Shown: positions 16,844 to 25,749, counted from the stretch's first letter. The stretch is 64,000 bases of DNA from Reichenbachiella sp. 5M10 (GCF_002742335.1 NZ_MDGR01000007.1:3290501-3354500), one strand, 5' to 3'. The notes: generated from the letters alone by a model not told the origin. Made by a program: numbers and translations.

Positions 16844-17503
16844 TTATCTTCCTTTTTTCGTTTTGACAGTTTGTTCTTGGTTGCGTAGTTCAATGAATTT
16901 ATTGCGATAATCTTCAAATTTGAAAGTATCCATAATCATTTTGTAGCAAAATGAAGCTTTGTAAAGTTCTGGTACATACCATTTTTGATTGGAGTTCTGT
17001 AGTTTTTCAAGCATCTCAGATGGTGCGTAATACATTACTGTTCGCGTTCCGTGTTGGTTGGAAAGTTCAGACACAAAATTAGCCAAATCAGTCGGATACA
17101 TTTTTTGGTAGGTTTCGTATGGTAGCACGAACAACTTCCCGTTCGCAATAACTTTGAAAGTCACTTCGTCTTCTGTTTTCATTGTTAGAAAGCCAAGTTC
17201 GACTAGCTGATTCCAGATGTTGCCGATGTTAGGCGTTGAATCCATTGGAGAAAGTTCAACCCTCTCACCATCAACGTTCTTAATCAGATATCGCTTATAG
17301 TTCCAGATGCTATCCTGATTATATGTTAGTTCGAGGTAAGAGGAATAGAGCCAAGGGCTTGATATCGTGAACTTAAATTCGAAGATGTTCGCAGAATCGT
17401 AAGGTTTATCAAATAGAGTTGAGTCGTTGTTCGGTTCAAATGAAAACTGACATTGCCCAGTTAGTGGGCCTAAAAGTATGAGAACAACTAATATCGGCTT
17501 CAT
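16844..17503 (-). CDS. Secreted hypothetical protein
   Basis: This 219-residue product starts at the ATG at 17503-17501, chosen because it gives a clean signal peptide (MKPILVVLILLGPLTGQCQ). An upstream in-frame start at 17533 would add ten residues before it. The mature part has mixed alpha/beta composition with two aromatic-rich stretches ('SSPWLYSSYLELTY', 'KWYVPELYKASFCYKM') and a basic C-terminus. No family is recognised. Base composition is AT-richer than the flanking genes, and an ACAACGCC motif sits just upstream, so it may be a recently acquired cassette. Confidence 0.6.
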   Translation of the reverse strand: MKPILVVLILLGPLTGQCQFSFEPNNDSTLFDKPYDSANIFEFKFTISSPWLYSSYLELTYNQDSIWNYKRYLIKNVDGERVELSPMDSTPNIGNIWNQLVELGFLTMKTEDEVTFKVIANGKLFVLPYETYQKMYPTDLANFVSELSNQHGTRTVMYYAPSEMLEKLQNSNQKWYVPELYKASFCYKMIMDTFKFEDYRNKFIELRNQEQTVKTKKGR

Positions 17504-17687
17504 GGTGCATGGAAGACAACGCCTCTGTATCAAGCGTGGCGTGTGATTTAGTTTAAGATTCGGCTACAAGATAGCCAAATCTCTGATTTGCGCTATCCCT
17601 TTTAGATTCCATAGTGCTAATCTGAGATATGGCGAGGCTTGCAGAATGCAGAGAGTTTTCGTTTTCAGCTTAATCGCCATGATTTGA

Positions 17688-17900
17688 TCACAGTATGTTG
17701 TATGCCTTTTTAATTTTAATTGATGCAGGACTGATTTGAAATGTTGATTGTCCGTCAAATTCAATATTCTTACCATTAGGTTCTACAAATTCTACTTCAA
17801 TGCAGCTTGAATCATATACTTCTAGAATAACTCCTTCCATGCCCCTTCTGGCCACTGTATTAATATCTTCTACCAATATAAATGTATCGTATTGTTTCAT
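17688..17900 (-). CDS. DUF4926-type small protein (possible antitoxin or immunity)
   Basis: This 70-residue protein has the DUF4926 pattern: 'YDTFILVEDI', a glycine turn ('RRGMEGVILEVY'), then 'IEVEFVEPNG', a compact SH3-like beta barrel. Its ATG follows the TAA of the HEPN-motif gene with no spacer (TAAATG), so the two are translated as a unit. Small DUF4926 proteins are often found beside toxin-like or cassette genes. An antitoxin or immunity role is inferred from position only. Domain call moderate, function speculative. Confidence 0.68.
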   Translation of the reverse strand: MKQYDTFILVEDINTVARRGMEGVILEVYDSSCIEVEFVEPNGKNIEFDGQSTFQISPASIKIKKAYNIL

Positions 17901-18677
17901 TTAAAAGTCTTTTCCACAGTCACATTCTATTATGTACTTGGGCTTATAAAAGTTCATAAATAATGCTACAGCCTCTAGTGCCTTGTTGTAGTTAAAGTTA
18001 AGAGAGGTTTTGATTAAGTCATCATATTGAAGGATTGTTGGATTGGGTTTCGTATGTATTATAGCATCTCTAAACTTCTTGAGGTTCCAAATAAGTTGGT
18101 TCGAGGGTGTCTGCTTATGAAAAAAATCCTTTCCTGAAACTTCCTTTAAGACACTTGTTACCTTCGTTTTAAAATCTAGGTATTCTTGAATTTGCTGCTT
18201 GTTATATAATTCTGTCTTCTTGGACAGTTGATTTTCAAATACAAACCCATCAGGGATTTGTTGATTTATAAAAGATTCTATTGCTGTGAACAAGAATATG
18301 ACAAAGCCACTTGTTGTACCGTAAAAATTGTAGATTTCATTAAGAGCAGGTTCTCCAAGGGATTTATCGAAATCAATTCTTTCTAAGAGTTTAGCTTTGG
18401 TAGCAGTTATTCTTGCTACACTTAATTGAGCATTATTAAAATAGATTAAGGTTGGGTCTGGAACAGGGAAGACAAAATGCTTTCCATTTACCTTATGTAC
18501 AAAACCACCATAAATATGCCCGTTATCAGTTTCTAAAAACGCAGCACTTTTCTTGTTTTTAGTAAGTTCAGAATTATCTACTCCTTTGGTTAGATCAACT
18601 TCATAGAAGCCAGGTTGGCTAAAGTCAATATTGCCCTTTTTTGATTCAAGTAGAAATTTCTTTTTTATGTGCTTCAT
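17901..18677 (-). CDS. HEPN-motif protein, candidate RNase toxin
   Basis: This 258-residue protein starts at the ATG at 18677-18675 (MKHIKKKF). A longer frame starting at 18716 would begin inside the inverted repeat at 18693-18727 and is less likely. Residues 112-250 look helical and contain 'LKKFRDAIIHTKPN': Arg203 to His208 forms the Rx4H motif of HEPN ribonucleases in the usual place on the last helices. The N-terminal 110 residues are beta-rich and unrecognised. It is cotranscribed with the DUF4926-type protein. HEPN proteins act in toxin-antitoxin, abortive infection and other RNA-cleaving systems. Motif seen, nuclease role inferred. Confidence 0.6.
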   Translation of the reverse strand: MKHIKKKFLLESKKGNIDFSQPGFYEVDLTKGVDNSELTKNKKSAAFLETDNGHIYGGFVHKVNGKHFVFPVPDPTLIYFNNAQLSVARITATKAKLLERIDFDKSLGEPALNEIYNFYGTTSGFVIFLFTAIESFINQQIPDGFVFENQLSKKTELYNKQQIQEYLDFKTKVTSVLKEVSGKDFFHKQTPSNQLIWNLKKFRDAIIHTKPNPTILQYDDLIKTSLNFNYNKALEAVALFMNFYKPKYIIECDCGKDF

Positions 18678-18692
18678 TTGATGCCCTACAAC

Positions 18693-18727
18693 GTACATAT
18701 AAAGTACACCATGCACTTTATATGTAC
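18693..18727 (-). promoter_or_regulatory. 13-bp perfect inverted repeat upstream of the HEPN gene
   Basis: Arms GTACATATAAAGT (18693-18705) and ACTTTATATGTAC (18715-18727) are perfectly complementary with a 9-nt spacer. The repeat begins 15 bp upstream of the preferred ATG of the HEPN gene, in the position of a promoter operator. Self-regulation by the toxin-antitoxin-like pair is a natural guess. Structure seen, role inferred. Confidence 0.6.
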
Positions 18728-18774
18728 TATGTATTATCCAAATCTAAAGTTTTTTTGGTTAGCTGGAGAGACAA

Positions 18775-18811
18775 CGTAGGCTTTAGGGCGTGAAACTCCC
18801 TAAAGCCTACG
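18775..18811 (-). terminator. Terminator hairpin after the T9SS GH53 gene
   Basis: A perfect 14-bp stem (CGTAGGCTTTAGGG at 18775-18788 with 18798-18811) and a 9-nt loop lie 24 bp past the stop of the minus-strand galactanase gene, at the end of the PUL. The following minus-strand sequence is only weakly T-rich. Confidence 0.7.
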
Positions 18812-18835
18812 AGAAGGACACCACTCTATAGCAGC

Positions 18836-20116
18836 CTACTCCTTCATCACTTTGGTTTGGATTTCCTCCTCTCCCGAGCGAACCGTGAGCAAGTACATGC
18901 CTGTTTGCCAAGCAGACATATCGATGGCATTGTCACCCGATGACAACTGCAAGCGAGCCAGCGCTTGACCTTCTAGGCTGTAGACGGTCGCTTCACCACT
19001 CTCATGACTCCCGATATCGATTTTCAGTTGGTTTTGCACAGGGTTGGGGTAGACTTGGACATCTATCTGCGGCGCTGACTGTGCCTCGCTGATATCCGCC
19101 ACTCTCGACCCTCCATTGGACCAGACGAAGGCATCCAGTGCCCAAGTCGGCTGGCCGTTGCTCTGCCAGCAGTGCTTGCCATAGCCTGCCCAGTTGTTGT
19201 AGCCCTGTGGCTCCCAATAGAACACCCCCAAACTACCGTTGGCTGCTGATTGGTTGATGATTTCGTAGAGCGCATCGTAGGACGTAGCGATCGGTGAGGC
19301 AGCCATGCCTACTTCGCAGAGCATGGTACTCTTGCCGTAGCGGTTGGATAGGTAGCCGATGTTGTATGCGTAGTTGCTCACCGTAGATTGCCAAGAAGAT
19401 CCCGGATACAGCGAAAGCCCAATAATGTCATAGGTCGCTCCATAACTCGCCAAGCCATCCAGGTTCCATTGCAACACAGACAGGTTCTCGCCATTCGCGA
19501 GATGCACGATAGTCTTTGCATTCGGGAATACCGATTTGGAGGCATTGTTCCCCGTATTGACCAACCAAGCGTAGTTCTGAAAACCATTGGTGGATGCTTT
19601 GCCCAGAGGCCACATCATCCCATCATTGGTCTCGTTACCGATCTGAACCCATTTGGGGGTTACGCCTGCATTTTTGACAGCTGTCAAAACACTGACCGTA
19701 TGGTTCCATACGGCATTCATCATCTGGCTCATGTTGTAGCCTGACCATGCCGCTGGTGGAGTTTGATGGCCCGGATCTGCCCAAGTGTCACTGTAGTGAA
19801 AATCAATCATCACATCCATCCCGGCATTCTTGGCCCATACCGCTTTGGTGACGACATCACTTTGGTTGTTCCATCCACTGGCAGGATTGACCCACACACG
19901 GAGGCGGATGGCACTCATGTGGTGATCCTTGAGGATGTCATGTAGTGGTCTACTGTATCCGCTATCATCGTACCACTGATAGCCCGAGGCGATCATCTCA
20001 CTCTGCCAACTGATGTCGGCTCCTTTGACGAATTGTGCGTGTGCCAAAGGAGAAATCAGGCATAGCACGAGTGCACAGAGGATGATTCCCATCCTCTTGG
20101 TTAAAAATGTAAACAT
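18836..20116 (-). CDS. GH53 endo-beta-1,4-galactanase with T9SS type A sorting domain
   Basis: This 426-residue protein has a signal peptide (about 1-27, ending AHAQ) and a GH53 catalytic barrel (28-340). The acid/base Glu162 lies in 'VQIGNETNDGM' and the nucleophile Glu268 in 'MLCEVGMA'. The 'FHYSDTWADPG' block is typical of GH53. Residues 350-426 form a Por secretion tail ('VYPNPVQNQLKIDI' ... 'GMYLLTVRSG' ... 'KVMKE'), which directs export through the type IX system to the surface or medium. It hydrolyses beta-1,4-galactan side chains of pectin or arabinogalactan. Last gene of the PUL, 135 bp after the GH-A enzyme, so it may also have its own promoter. Confidence 0.94.
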   Translation of the reverse strand: MFTFLTKRMGIILCALVLCLISPLAHAQFVKGADISWQSEMIASGYQWYDDSGYSRPLHDILKDHHMSAIRLRVWVNPASGWNNQSDVVTKAVWAKNAGMDVMIDFHYSDTWADPGHQTPPAAWSGYNMSQMMNAVWNHTVSVLTAVKNAGVTPKWVQIGNETNDGMMWPLGKASTNGFQNYAWLVNTGNNASKSVFPNAKTIVHLANGENLSVLQWNLDGLASYGATYDIIGLSLYPGSSWQSTVSNYAYNIGYLSNRYGKSTMLCEVGMAASPIATSYDALYEIINQSAANGSLGVFYWEPQGYNNWAGYGKHCWQSNGQPTWALDAFVWSNGGSRVADISEAQSAPQIDVQVYPNPVQNQLKIDIGSHESGEATVYSLEGQALARLQLSSGDNAIDMSAWQTGMYLLTVRSGEEEIQTKVMKE

Positions 20117-20208
20117 AATCTAGTCTATTTAAATTAGTAGCCCCTCACTTGAGAGGCGATCATAATCATTGCTTTTCATGCTGTTGTTGTGGAAAAGAAA
20201 TAATCATG

Positions 20209-20229
20209 GGCGCAACGGACGGTTGCGCC
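20209..20229 (-). terminator. Short hairpin between two PUL hydrolase genes
   Basis: A perfect 8-bp GC-rich stem (GGCGCAAC/GTTGCGCC) with a 5-nt loop sits 22 bp after the stop of the GH-A enzyme, followed on the minus strand by CATGATTATTTCTTTT. It may be a weak terminator or an mRNA-stabilising processing hairpin within the operon. Confidence 0.5.
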
Positions 20230-20251
20230 ATAGACCTGATTCGACCTTATG

Positions 20252-22795
20252 CTACTTTGTCAAGCGTATGCTTTCGATGCTGTATTGGTAAGTCTCCTGT
20301 CCCCCGATAGAAATCTGTATCGATTCGATCCGAGAGATGTCTAGCTGCTCCACTACGGCACTGCGCTCGAAGTAGTAGGGCAAAAAGCCTGGGTAGGGTC
20401 TCGGTAGCGTCACCAGCTGCGTCGGTTTCAGATCTGCCAGCGCCAAACTGTAATCCTTCGCTTCTGCACCGAGCGTCACTGTCGCCCCAAAACTACTCCC
20501 GTCCTCACCGATGAGTGTGACCGTCACAGGCGTGTCGCGCTGCGAGCTTCCTCGGAGCACCAGCTGGGTATAGCCTGCCAACGCTGCGGCTCTCGCTCCG
20601 ATCACATCTCCAAAATATGACCGCACCGAATAGTCCGTCATGAGGCTCTTGTCTTCGTTGGTGGGCAACTGCTCCATATCGAGGGTCAAGGTAGACTTGG
20701 CAGGCTCAGCACTCGGCAGCAATGCCACGTCTGAGGACCACACCCAGTTCAGCTCTTCAAAATCCCGCGCTGCATCGAAGAGATATAGATCCGAATCCTC
20801 GCCCACGACTCTCGTGGTATAGGTCGCCTCTTGGTAAAAATCCCAATCCTTCGGTGCGCCCATCACTCCAGCAGGATAGGTCTTCGTCTCCTCCTCAGTC
20901 TCCACGAGCAGATAATAACTGAAATACCCCGCTTTGACCGCCTCCGCAGGGACCGTCACTGCATAACTATAACCCGCCGTTCGTTGCATGTCGTAGGTCT
21001 TTGCGCCCCATGTATTGGGGAGGATTTTGACCGATGCAGGTGCGGATGCACTGACGACCTCCGCCTCTATCTCTAGTGCTGTGCCAGCGGTCACTTCCTG
21101 TGTCGCGCTGTGCAGTACGACAGTCCCTTCGAGGGTAGTCGCAGGGGCAGTGTACTCCCCTAGTCTGATGTTTTTATAGGTATCTGCTGCGCTCCACTTT
21201 ACGGCTTTCCCCTTGCGGGAAATGAGGTACGTGCCGGGAGATACAGCGACAGTCTGCCCTTCTGCTTTTCCGCTCACGGCATTTCCTGTATTGATGCCTT
21301 GGATGGAAAAATCCTTTCCCAAATCGGGCAACTGCACCGTCATCGGCCAGGTATTCCATACGATATCGGCGAGCTTCTTGTCAGGGCTATTGGTGCCAAA
21401 CAAGTTGTCAATCCACACGGCATCCGGCATCACCTCTAGTCTCCAGACGCCTTTCTCCAGTTGGTCGAGGAAGTAAGCCCCTCTCCCCTCGTACTGTACC
21501 ACGGCAGAGTTGCCAAAGCCAGCGATCTCTTTCAATTTCTTCGTATTGGACGGTAGGGTACTCGTGTGATTCGTATAGTAGAATTTGTCCTCCGTGACCA
21601 TCTCTGCTAGATCCTCCTCGTAGCTGACGCGAAAGGCTTCAAAAGACGCATTGGCTGGATAGGCCCCATAGTCCGCATATACGGGCACTTGATGAAACAC
21701 CTCCGAACATATCTTCAAACTCAGCGCCTTTTGCGGAGCATATACTAGATTCATGTAGTGGGTATCGTACTCGGTATTGTTGGCAGCCATGTAGGTCGGG
21801 TCATAGGCAAAATGTGTCGCCCACTGAATCCCCGCTGTACGAAAACTCCGCGCCATGGCAGGGTAAATGTACGAGCGGCCCACGTCTGCTGCATCAAATT
21901 CGTAGACCACTTTCGCTCCTTTCTTGAAGCCCTCGTGTGCCTTGAACGGGATATCGTAGTTGTCCACGTTAGGCAAAAGGTTGCCTCCGATTTCTTCGCC
22001 AGACCCTAGTCCAGTAGGATACCACTGAAAGGTCCCACCATCGATCCCTGCTGCGTAGTAGGCATCCTCTAGGTGTATGCTGTGGCTGACGTTGTAGAAG
22101 ATCGGCTTTTGGCAGCCTGTCTTCTTCATCGCCTGCACCATCTTGCTGACGAATGCCGTCACTTTCTCTATCGACTCGTCGTGGTGCGGCTCATTGCTCA
22201 CCTCGAATGCCACGATATCTGGATCGTCCTTGTAGGCAACTCCTGTGTAGGGATTGACGTGATTGAGAAACTGATAGAGATAGTTGGCCTGCGCCTCTAT
22301 GGCATCCGGGTGGGTCAAACAATCCTCTTTGCCGTACTTGTTGGCAAAGCCTGGTGTTTTCTCCGCTGGTTCGGGCCAGCCGTTGTCCCAAAACGCAATC
22401 GGTGTGATGAGGAACTTCATGTTGCGCTCCTTCATTTTCATGAGCATGTAATCGAACAGCTCCAAATGCTCGTTTTCGATCAAATTGCCCAACGAGTCAC
22501 AGATCTCAGTGTCCCAGACGTGTACACGGTAGGCATCAAACCCCAATCGTGCAAAATGATACACATCTTTGTCGATCTCCGCTTTGATGTCTACCCCTTG
22601 GCGCATGGCCGTGCGGTAGGCATGCGCAAACGGCACGGTATAGTTGACCCCAAAACCCTGCACCTCGGTCTGGTCTGGCCAGTGCATGATTCCGTTGGCA
22701 TCCACGGTCACATCAGTACGGCTACCCGTGCTGTTTTGTCCCTGCGATGTATGCACCAGCATCACCGCGATTATCATCAGATATATATGTTTCAT
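20252..22795 (-). CDS. Large GH-A clan glycoside hydrolase (GH5-like) of the galactan PUL
   Basis: This product has 847 residues from the ATG at 22795; an in-frame TTG at 22813 would add six. It has a signal peptide (MKHIYLMIIAVMLVHTSQGQ) and a catalytic barrel to about residue 400. 'VAFEVSNEPHHD' holds the acid/base Glu202 in the NEP motif of clan GH-A, and 'KVVYEFDAADV' holds the likely nucleophile Glu299. About 450 residues follow, apparently beta-rich accessory domains. Clan assignment is good; the family is not certain (GH5-like, or one of the newer beta-galactosidase families such as GH147). From context it probably trims galacto-oligosaccharides made by the GH53 enzymes. Confidence 0.78.
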   Translation of the reverse strand: MKHIYLMIIAVMLVHTSQGQNSTGSRTDVTVDANGIMHWPDQTEVQGFGVNYTVPFAHAYRTAMRQGVDIKAEIDKDVYHFARLGFDAYRVHVWDTEICDSLGNLIENEHLELFDYMLMKMKERNMKFLITPIAFWDNGWPEPAEKTPGFANKYGKEDCLTHPDAIEAQANYLYQFLNHVNPYTGVAYKDDPDIVAFEVSNEPHHDESIEKVTAFVSKMVQAMKKTGCQKPIFYNVSHSIHLEDAYYAAGIDGGTFQWYPTGLGSGEEIGGNLLPNVDNYDIPFKAHEGFKKGAKVVYEFDAADVGRSYIYPAMARSFRTAGIQWATHFAYDPTYMAANNTEYDTHYMNLVYAPQKALSLKICSEVFHQVPVYADYGAYPANASFEAFRVSYEEDLAEMVTEDKFYYTNHTSTLPSNTKKLKEIAGFGNSAVVQYEGRGAYFLDQLEKGVWRLEVMPDAVWIDNLFGTNSPDKKLADIVWNTWPMTVQLPDLGKDFSIQGINTGNAVSGKAEGQTVAVSPGTYLISRKGKAVKWSAADTYKNIRLGEYTAPATTLEGTVVLHSATQEVTAGTALEIEAEVVSASAPASVKILPNTWGAKTYDMQRTAGYSYAVTVPAEAVKAGYFSYYLLVETEEETKTYPAGVMGAPKDWDFYQEATYTTRVVGEDSDLYLFDAARDFEELNWVWSSDVALLPSAEPAKSTLTLDMEQLPTNEDKSLMTDYSVRSYFGDVIGARAAALAGYTQLVLRGSSQRDTPVTVTLIGEDGSSFGATVTLGAEAKDYSLALADLKPTQLVTLPRPYPGFLPYYFERSAVVEQLDISRIESIQISIGGQETYQYSIESIRLTK

Positions 22796-22900
22796 CGTAA
22801 AAATCTTTCGCAATACACTCCCCTTCAGCCTATCTCGCGATAGCTGTCCGGTGTATTTTTCTATGTCCTTGTTTGTGCTTACTTGGCGCGTAGGGAGTCC

Positions 22901-24115
22901 TTACTCCTGCCCCTCATAGGTAGCGGTCATGTAGTCAAATCCGGCGTTGGCATTGCCGTCATAATCAAAAAATGCGTTGTTCTCCCAAGCAGAGCCTGTA
23001 CCCCAGAGGTCCTTCATATCCGAAGAAATCCAAGCAGGCTCCCAATAAATGACACCCATTCCGCCGGCATTGATCATGCTCTGCGTGATGGATTGCAACA
23101 AATCCGATTGTCCAGTCGGCGTGTATGGATAGCCTGACAGTGCCTCTTCTCCACCGAAGAGGTTGTTGTAACTATCGTCTCCCTCGGTCGTCCATGGGTA
23201 GGCTGTCTCTAGGATCATCACGTCCTTACGGTATTTGGCCTTGAAGCCCGCAACCGTCTCCTCCAACTGCGACAAACCAATCGTCGTGTGCCACAGTGGG
23301 TAATATGAAAACCCGATGATGTCGTACCCCGATAGTCCGAGGTTGTCAAACCACCAGTCGACGTTCTTGGGATCAGCGACGTGTAGGATGACCTGAGTAT
23401 CCACCGTAGAATTGGCTTCTACATCGTTGACGGCCAAGATGCCCTTGTTGATCACCGCTCTAAAATTCGTCCAACTGTCGTTGCACACGTTGCAATTTGG
23501 GAAAGCCGCTTTGGCATCCGAGTACATCATGCCGCAGTTGGTCTCATTGCCTAACTGTACGTACTCTGGCATCAGGCCTTTGTCGTTGAGATAGGTCAGT
23601 GTCTTGTGCGTGTAGTTGTAGACCGAGTCCTCTAGCACCGCGATATCTGTGATATCTGCCCATGCCTCAGGCACATACTGCTTCTCTGGATCTGCCCAGG
23701 TATCACTGTAGTGAAAATCCAAAAGTACCTGCATCCCTGCGGCCTTGCTCGCGACGATCGCACGCTCCACATCGGCTAGATCATTGTACATCTGGGTTCC
23801 GTCCTCGCCGTAGACCTCTTGTGTCCATGTCGGCGTGTGCCACAGTCTGAGCCTCACGATTTGGTTTCCCTTGTCGGCAAAAATCTTGTAAGGATTCGTC
23901 TCCTGTCCTTCTACTTGAAAAATCCCTCCTTGGTCCAAAATCTGATTGACATAAGACAAATCAGCGCCAAACTGAAAATCAACTACTTCCGGTTCTGGTT
24001 CTGGATCGGGATCAGGAGTTGATCCTTCGTCCTCACTGCAGTTCCACAGGGTCAACAACATCAAAAAGGCGAATAAGAGGTTCATCTTGGGTATCTGATT
24101 CATGTTACAAAACAT
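22901..24115 (-). CDS. Surface lipoprotein GH53 endo-beta-1,4-galactanase
   Basis: This 404-residue protein has a lipoprotein signal peptide (Cys26 in LTLWNC) and a tether of Asp/Glu/Pro repeats (residues 27-45), as in surface-exposed PUL enzymes. The GH53 barrel follows, with acid/base Glu191 ('QLGNETNCGM') and nucleophile Glu303 ('ILETAYPW'), plus the same 'FHYSDTWADP' block as the second GH53. ATGs at 24115, 24103 and 24085 all give workable signal peptides. It would make the first cuts in galactan on the cell surface, feeding SusCD. It lies 183 bp after the SusE-like gene. Confidence 0.93.
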   Translation of the reverse strand: MFCNMNQIPKMNLLFAFLMLLTLWNCSEDEGSTPDPDPEPEPEVVDFQFGADLSYVNQILDQGGIFQVEGQETNPYKIFADKGNQIVRLRLWHTPTWTQEVYGEDGTQMYNDLADVERAIVASKAAGMQVLLDFHYSDTWADPEKQYVPEAWADITDIAVLEDSVYNYTHKTLTYLNDKGLMPEYVQLGNETNCGMMYSDAKAAFPNCNVCNDSWTNFRAVINKGILAVNDVEANSTVDTQVILHVADPKNVDWWFDNLGLSGYDIIGFSYYPLWHTTIGLSQLEETVAGFKAKYRKDVMILETAYPWTTEGDDSYNNLFGGEEALSGYPYTPTGQSDLLQSITQSMINAGGMGVIYWEPAWISSDMKDLWGTGSAWENNAFFDYDGNANAGFDYMTATYEGQE

Positions 24116-24254
24116 CTAATTTAAACCTGAAACATTGACCAAAGGCAGCCTCTGATCAATATTTGAGGCATAAAAAGTTAAAAGTACAATATTTAAAAGC
24201 CGCTCTTCAGCTGACAGTTTTCGACAGCCCACGGCTATCTGTTTGGTTCTAAGG

Positions 24255-24286
24255 CTATCTCGGAGCAACTACACGCCACGAGATAG
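24255..24286 (-). promoter_or_regulatory. Hairpin between SusE-like and GH53 lipoprotein genes
   Basis: A perfect 8-bp stem (CTATCTCG/CGAGATAG) with a 16-nt loop begins 13 bp after the SusE-like stop. No T-tract follows on the minus strand. It may cause partial termination, lowering hydrolase expression relative to susCDE. Confidence 0.4.
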
Positions 24287-24298
24287 TTTAGTCATTGC

Positions 24299-25738
24299 TT
24301 ATTGAGTCAACTCGATGGTTTTGGCTGTCAAGTCAATGGCTATCGCATAGCTACCGGTCTCTCCCACTACTACAAAATTGCTGTCTGCATCTTCGTTGTC
24401 TCCGAGCACTTCCGTCACCGAACCTTCGGCGAAGTAGCTGTACCCGAACACAGGGTCACTCCAGTTGTCCATTTCGCCAAAGAATCTAAACGAAGACCCG
24501 TTGGTAAAATCGGTAGTCCCTTCGAACTTGCCATCCCCGAGATAAGTCAGTTCGTAGGCTGTCCCAAAAGACCACCCTTGGTCATCTCCCACCAAAAACA
24601 GCGTCGTGACTTCCGTTGGTGTTTCTTCCTCTTCCTCCTCCTCTTCTTCTTCTAACTCTCCAGCGACCATCTCGATCGTCTTCTCATTGAGGTTCACTGT
24701 GATCGTATAAGCTCCCGTGGCTGCACCGTTGGTGAAGTTGTTGTCTGCAGGTCCGCCGTCCGTCAAATCAGCAGGAATCGTACCTCCTTCGAAGTAGGTA
24801 TAATTGTACTGTGTAGCAGCCCAATCGGCGTGCTCAAAGAATCTCCAAATACTCCCCTGTGTGAAAGTGGTCGTCCCTTCGAACACACCCGGAGCAATCG
24901 CTCCCAACTGGAAAGCCGTATTGGTATCCCATCCCTGGTCATCACCAATGATATACAGCGTCGGCGCATCTTCCATCGTGATGGTCTTGGTGTTGAGATT
25001 CACAGTGATCTGATAATCTTGATCAGTGCTCGTATACTGGAAGTTGGCATCACCATCCCCCGAATTGATCAACACATCGGGTATCGTTCCACCTTCGAAA
25101 TAGTCTGCATTCCACTGGGTAGCATCCCAAGCCGGCGTCTCGAAGAATCGGAAAAATCCGTCAGCCACAAATGGGCCGATACCTATGTACTCACCTGGAC
25201 CTGTACTCTCCAAAACCATCGGAGCAGCCAAGTCCCAATTTTGGGCATCCCCTATCAAATAGATCGGAGGAAATGTCGTTGCGTAAGTCGTGATTGATGC
25301 AGAGATGGTATTGGAAGCAACAGGATCAACTCCCTCACCAATCGATGACACCACTCTAAAATCCACAGCATACGCCTCCTCTGGCATAGCACCCAAACTC
25401 AACAACGCAGTATTCAACGCACCTTGAGTCAGAGACAAGGTATCTTCCTGCGTCGAGCCCAGTGCCATGGCATCTGAGAAATCACTGCCTGATGGAGCCA
25501 CTTGCAACTGATATACAACCGATGCAGAGAATCCATAATCCGCTGCAGTCCATTCGAATGTATCGAATGCATCACCTGCCTCCTCATACAAAAAAACGTA
25601 ACTACTTGAGGGCAATGCTGACAGTTCGTTGACTGCCGCGTCCGTATCTAAGATGGCCTTTTCGACGAGTTCTTCTTCACAACTCGACATGACCAAAGCC
25701 AGCAATAGCGCTGTATATATTTTAAGAATATTCTTCAT
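24299..25738 (-). CDS. SusE/SusF-like outer membrane glycan-binding lipoprotein
   Basis: This 479-residue lipoprotein has Cys20 in LVMSSC. Residues 30-150 match the SusE N-terminal Ig-like domain ('SSYVFLYEEAGDAFDTFEWT'). Three tandem SusE/F-type starch-binding-like modules follow (about 155-255, 258-365 and 385-479), each with 'LIGD.QNW/QGW' at the start and 'FRFF' or 'WRFF' in the middle. A run of ten glutamates (about 370-380) links modules two and three. It probably sits on the outer leaflet and holds galactan near SusCD. Third gene of the operon, 11 bp after SusD. Confidence 0.9.
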   Translation of the reverse strand: MKNILKIYTALLLALVMSSCEEELVEKAILDTDAAVNELSALPSSSYVFLYEEAGDAFDTFEWTAADYGFSASVVYQLQVAPSGSDFSDAMALGSTQEDTLSLTQGALNTALLSLGAMPEEAYAVDFRVVSSIGEGVDPVASNTISASITTYATTFPPIYLIGDAQNWDLAAPMVLESTGPGEYIGIGPFVADGFFRFFETPAWDATQWNADYFEGGTIPDVLINSGDGDANFQYTSTDQDYQITVNLNTKTITMEDAPTLYIIGDDQGWDTNTAFQLGAIAPGVFEGTTTFTQGSIWRFFEHADWAATQYNYTYFEGGTIPADLTDGGPADNNFTNGAATGAYTITVNLNEKTIEMVAGELEEEEEEEEEETPTEVTTLFLVGDDQGWSFGTAYELTYLGDGKFEGTTDFTNGSSFRFFGEMDNWSDPVFGYSYFAEGSVTEVLGDNEDADSNFVVVGETGSYAIAIDLTAKTIELTQ

Positions 25739-25749
25739 GTCTTTCTATT

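Noticed and set aside
17564-17776. 70-codon minus-strand frame overlapping the DUF4926-type gene
   Set aside because: It overlaps the better-supported DUF4926-type gene in another frame and has no recognisable content.
22073-22843. 256-codon plus-strand frame opposite the GH-A enzyme
   Set aside because: Long only because the true minus-strand gene is GC-rich; its translation is Cys/His/Arg-rich and unlike a protein.
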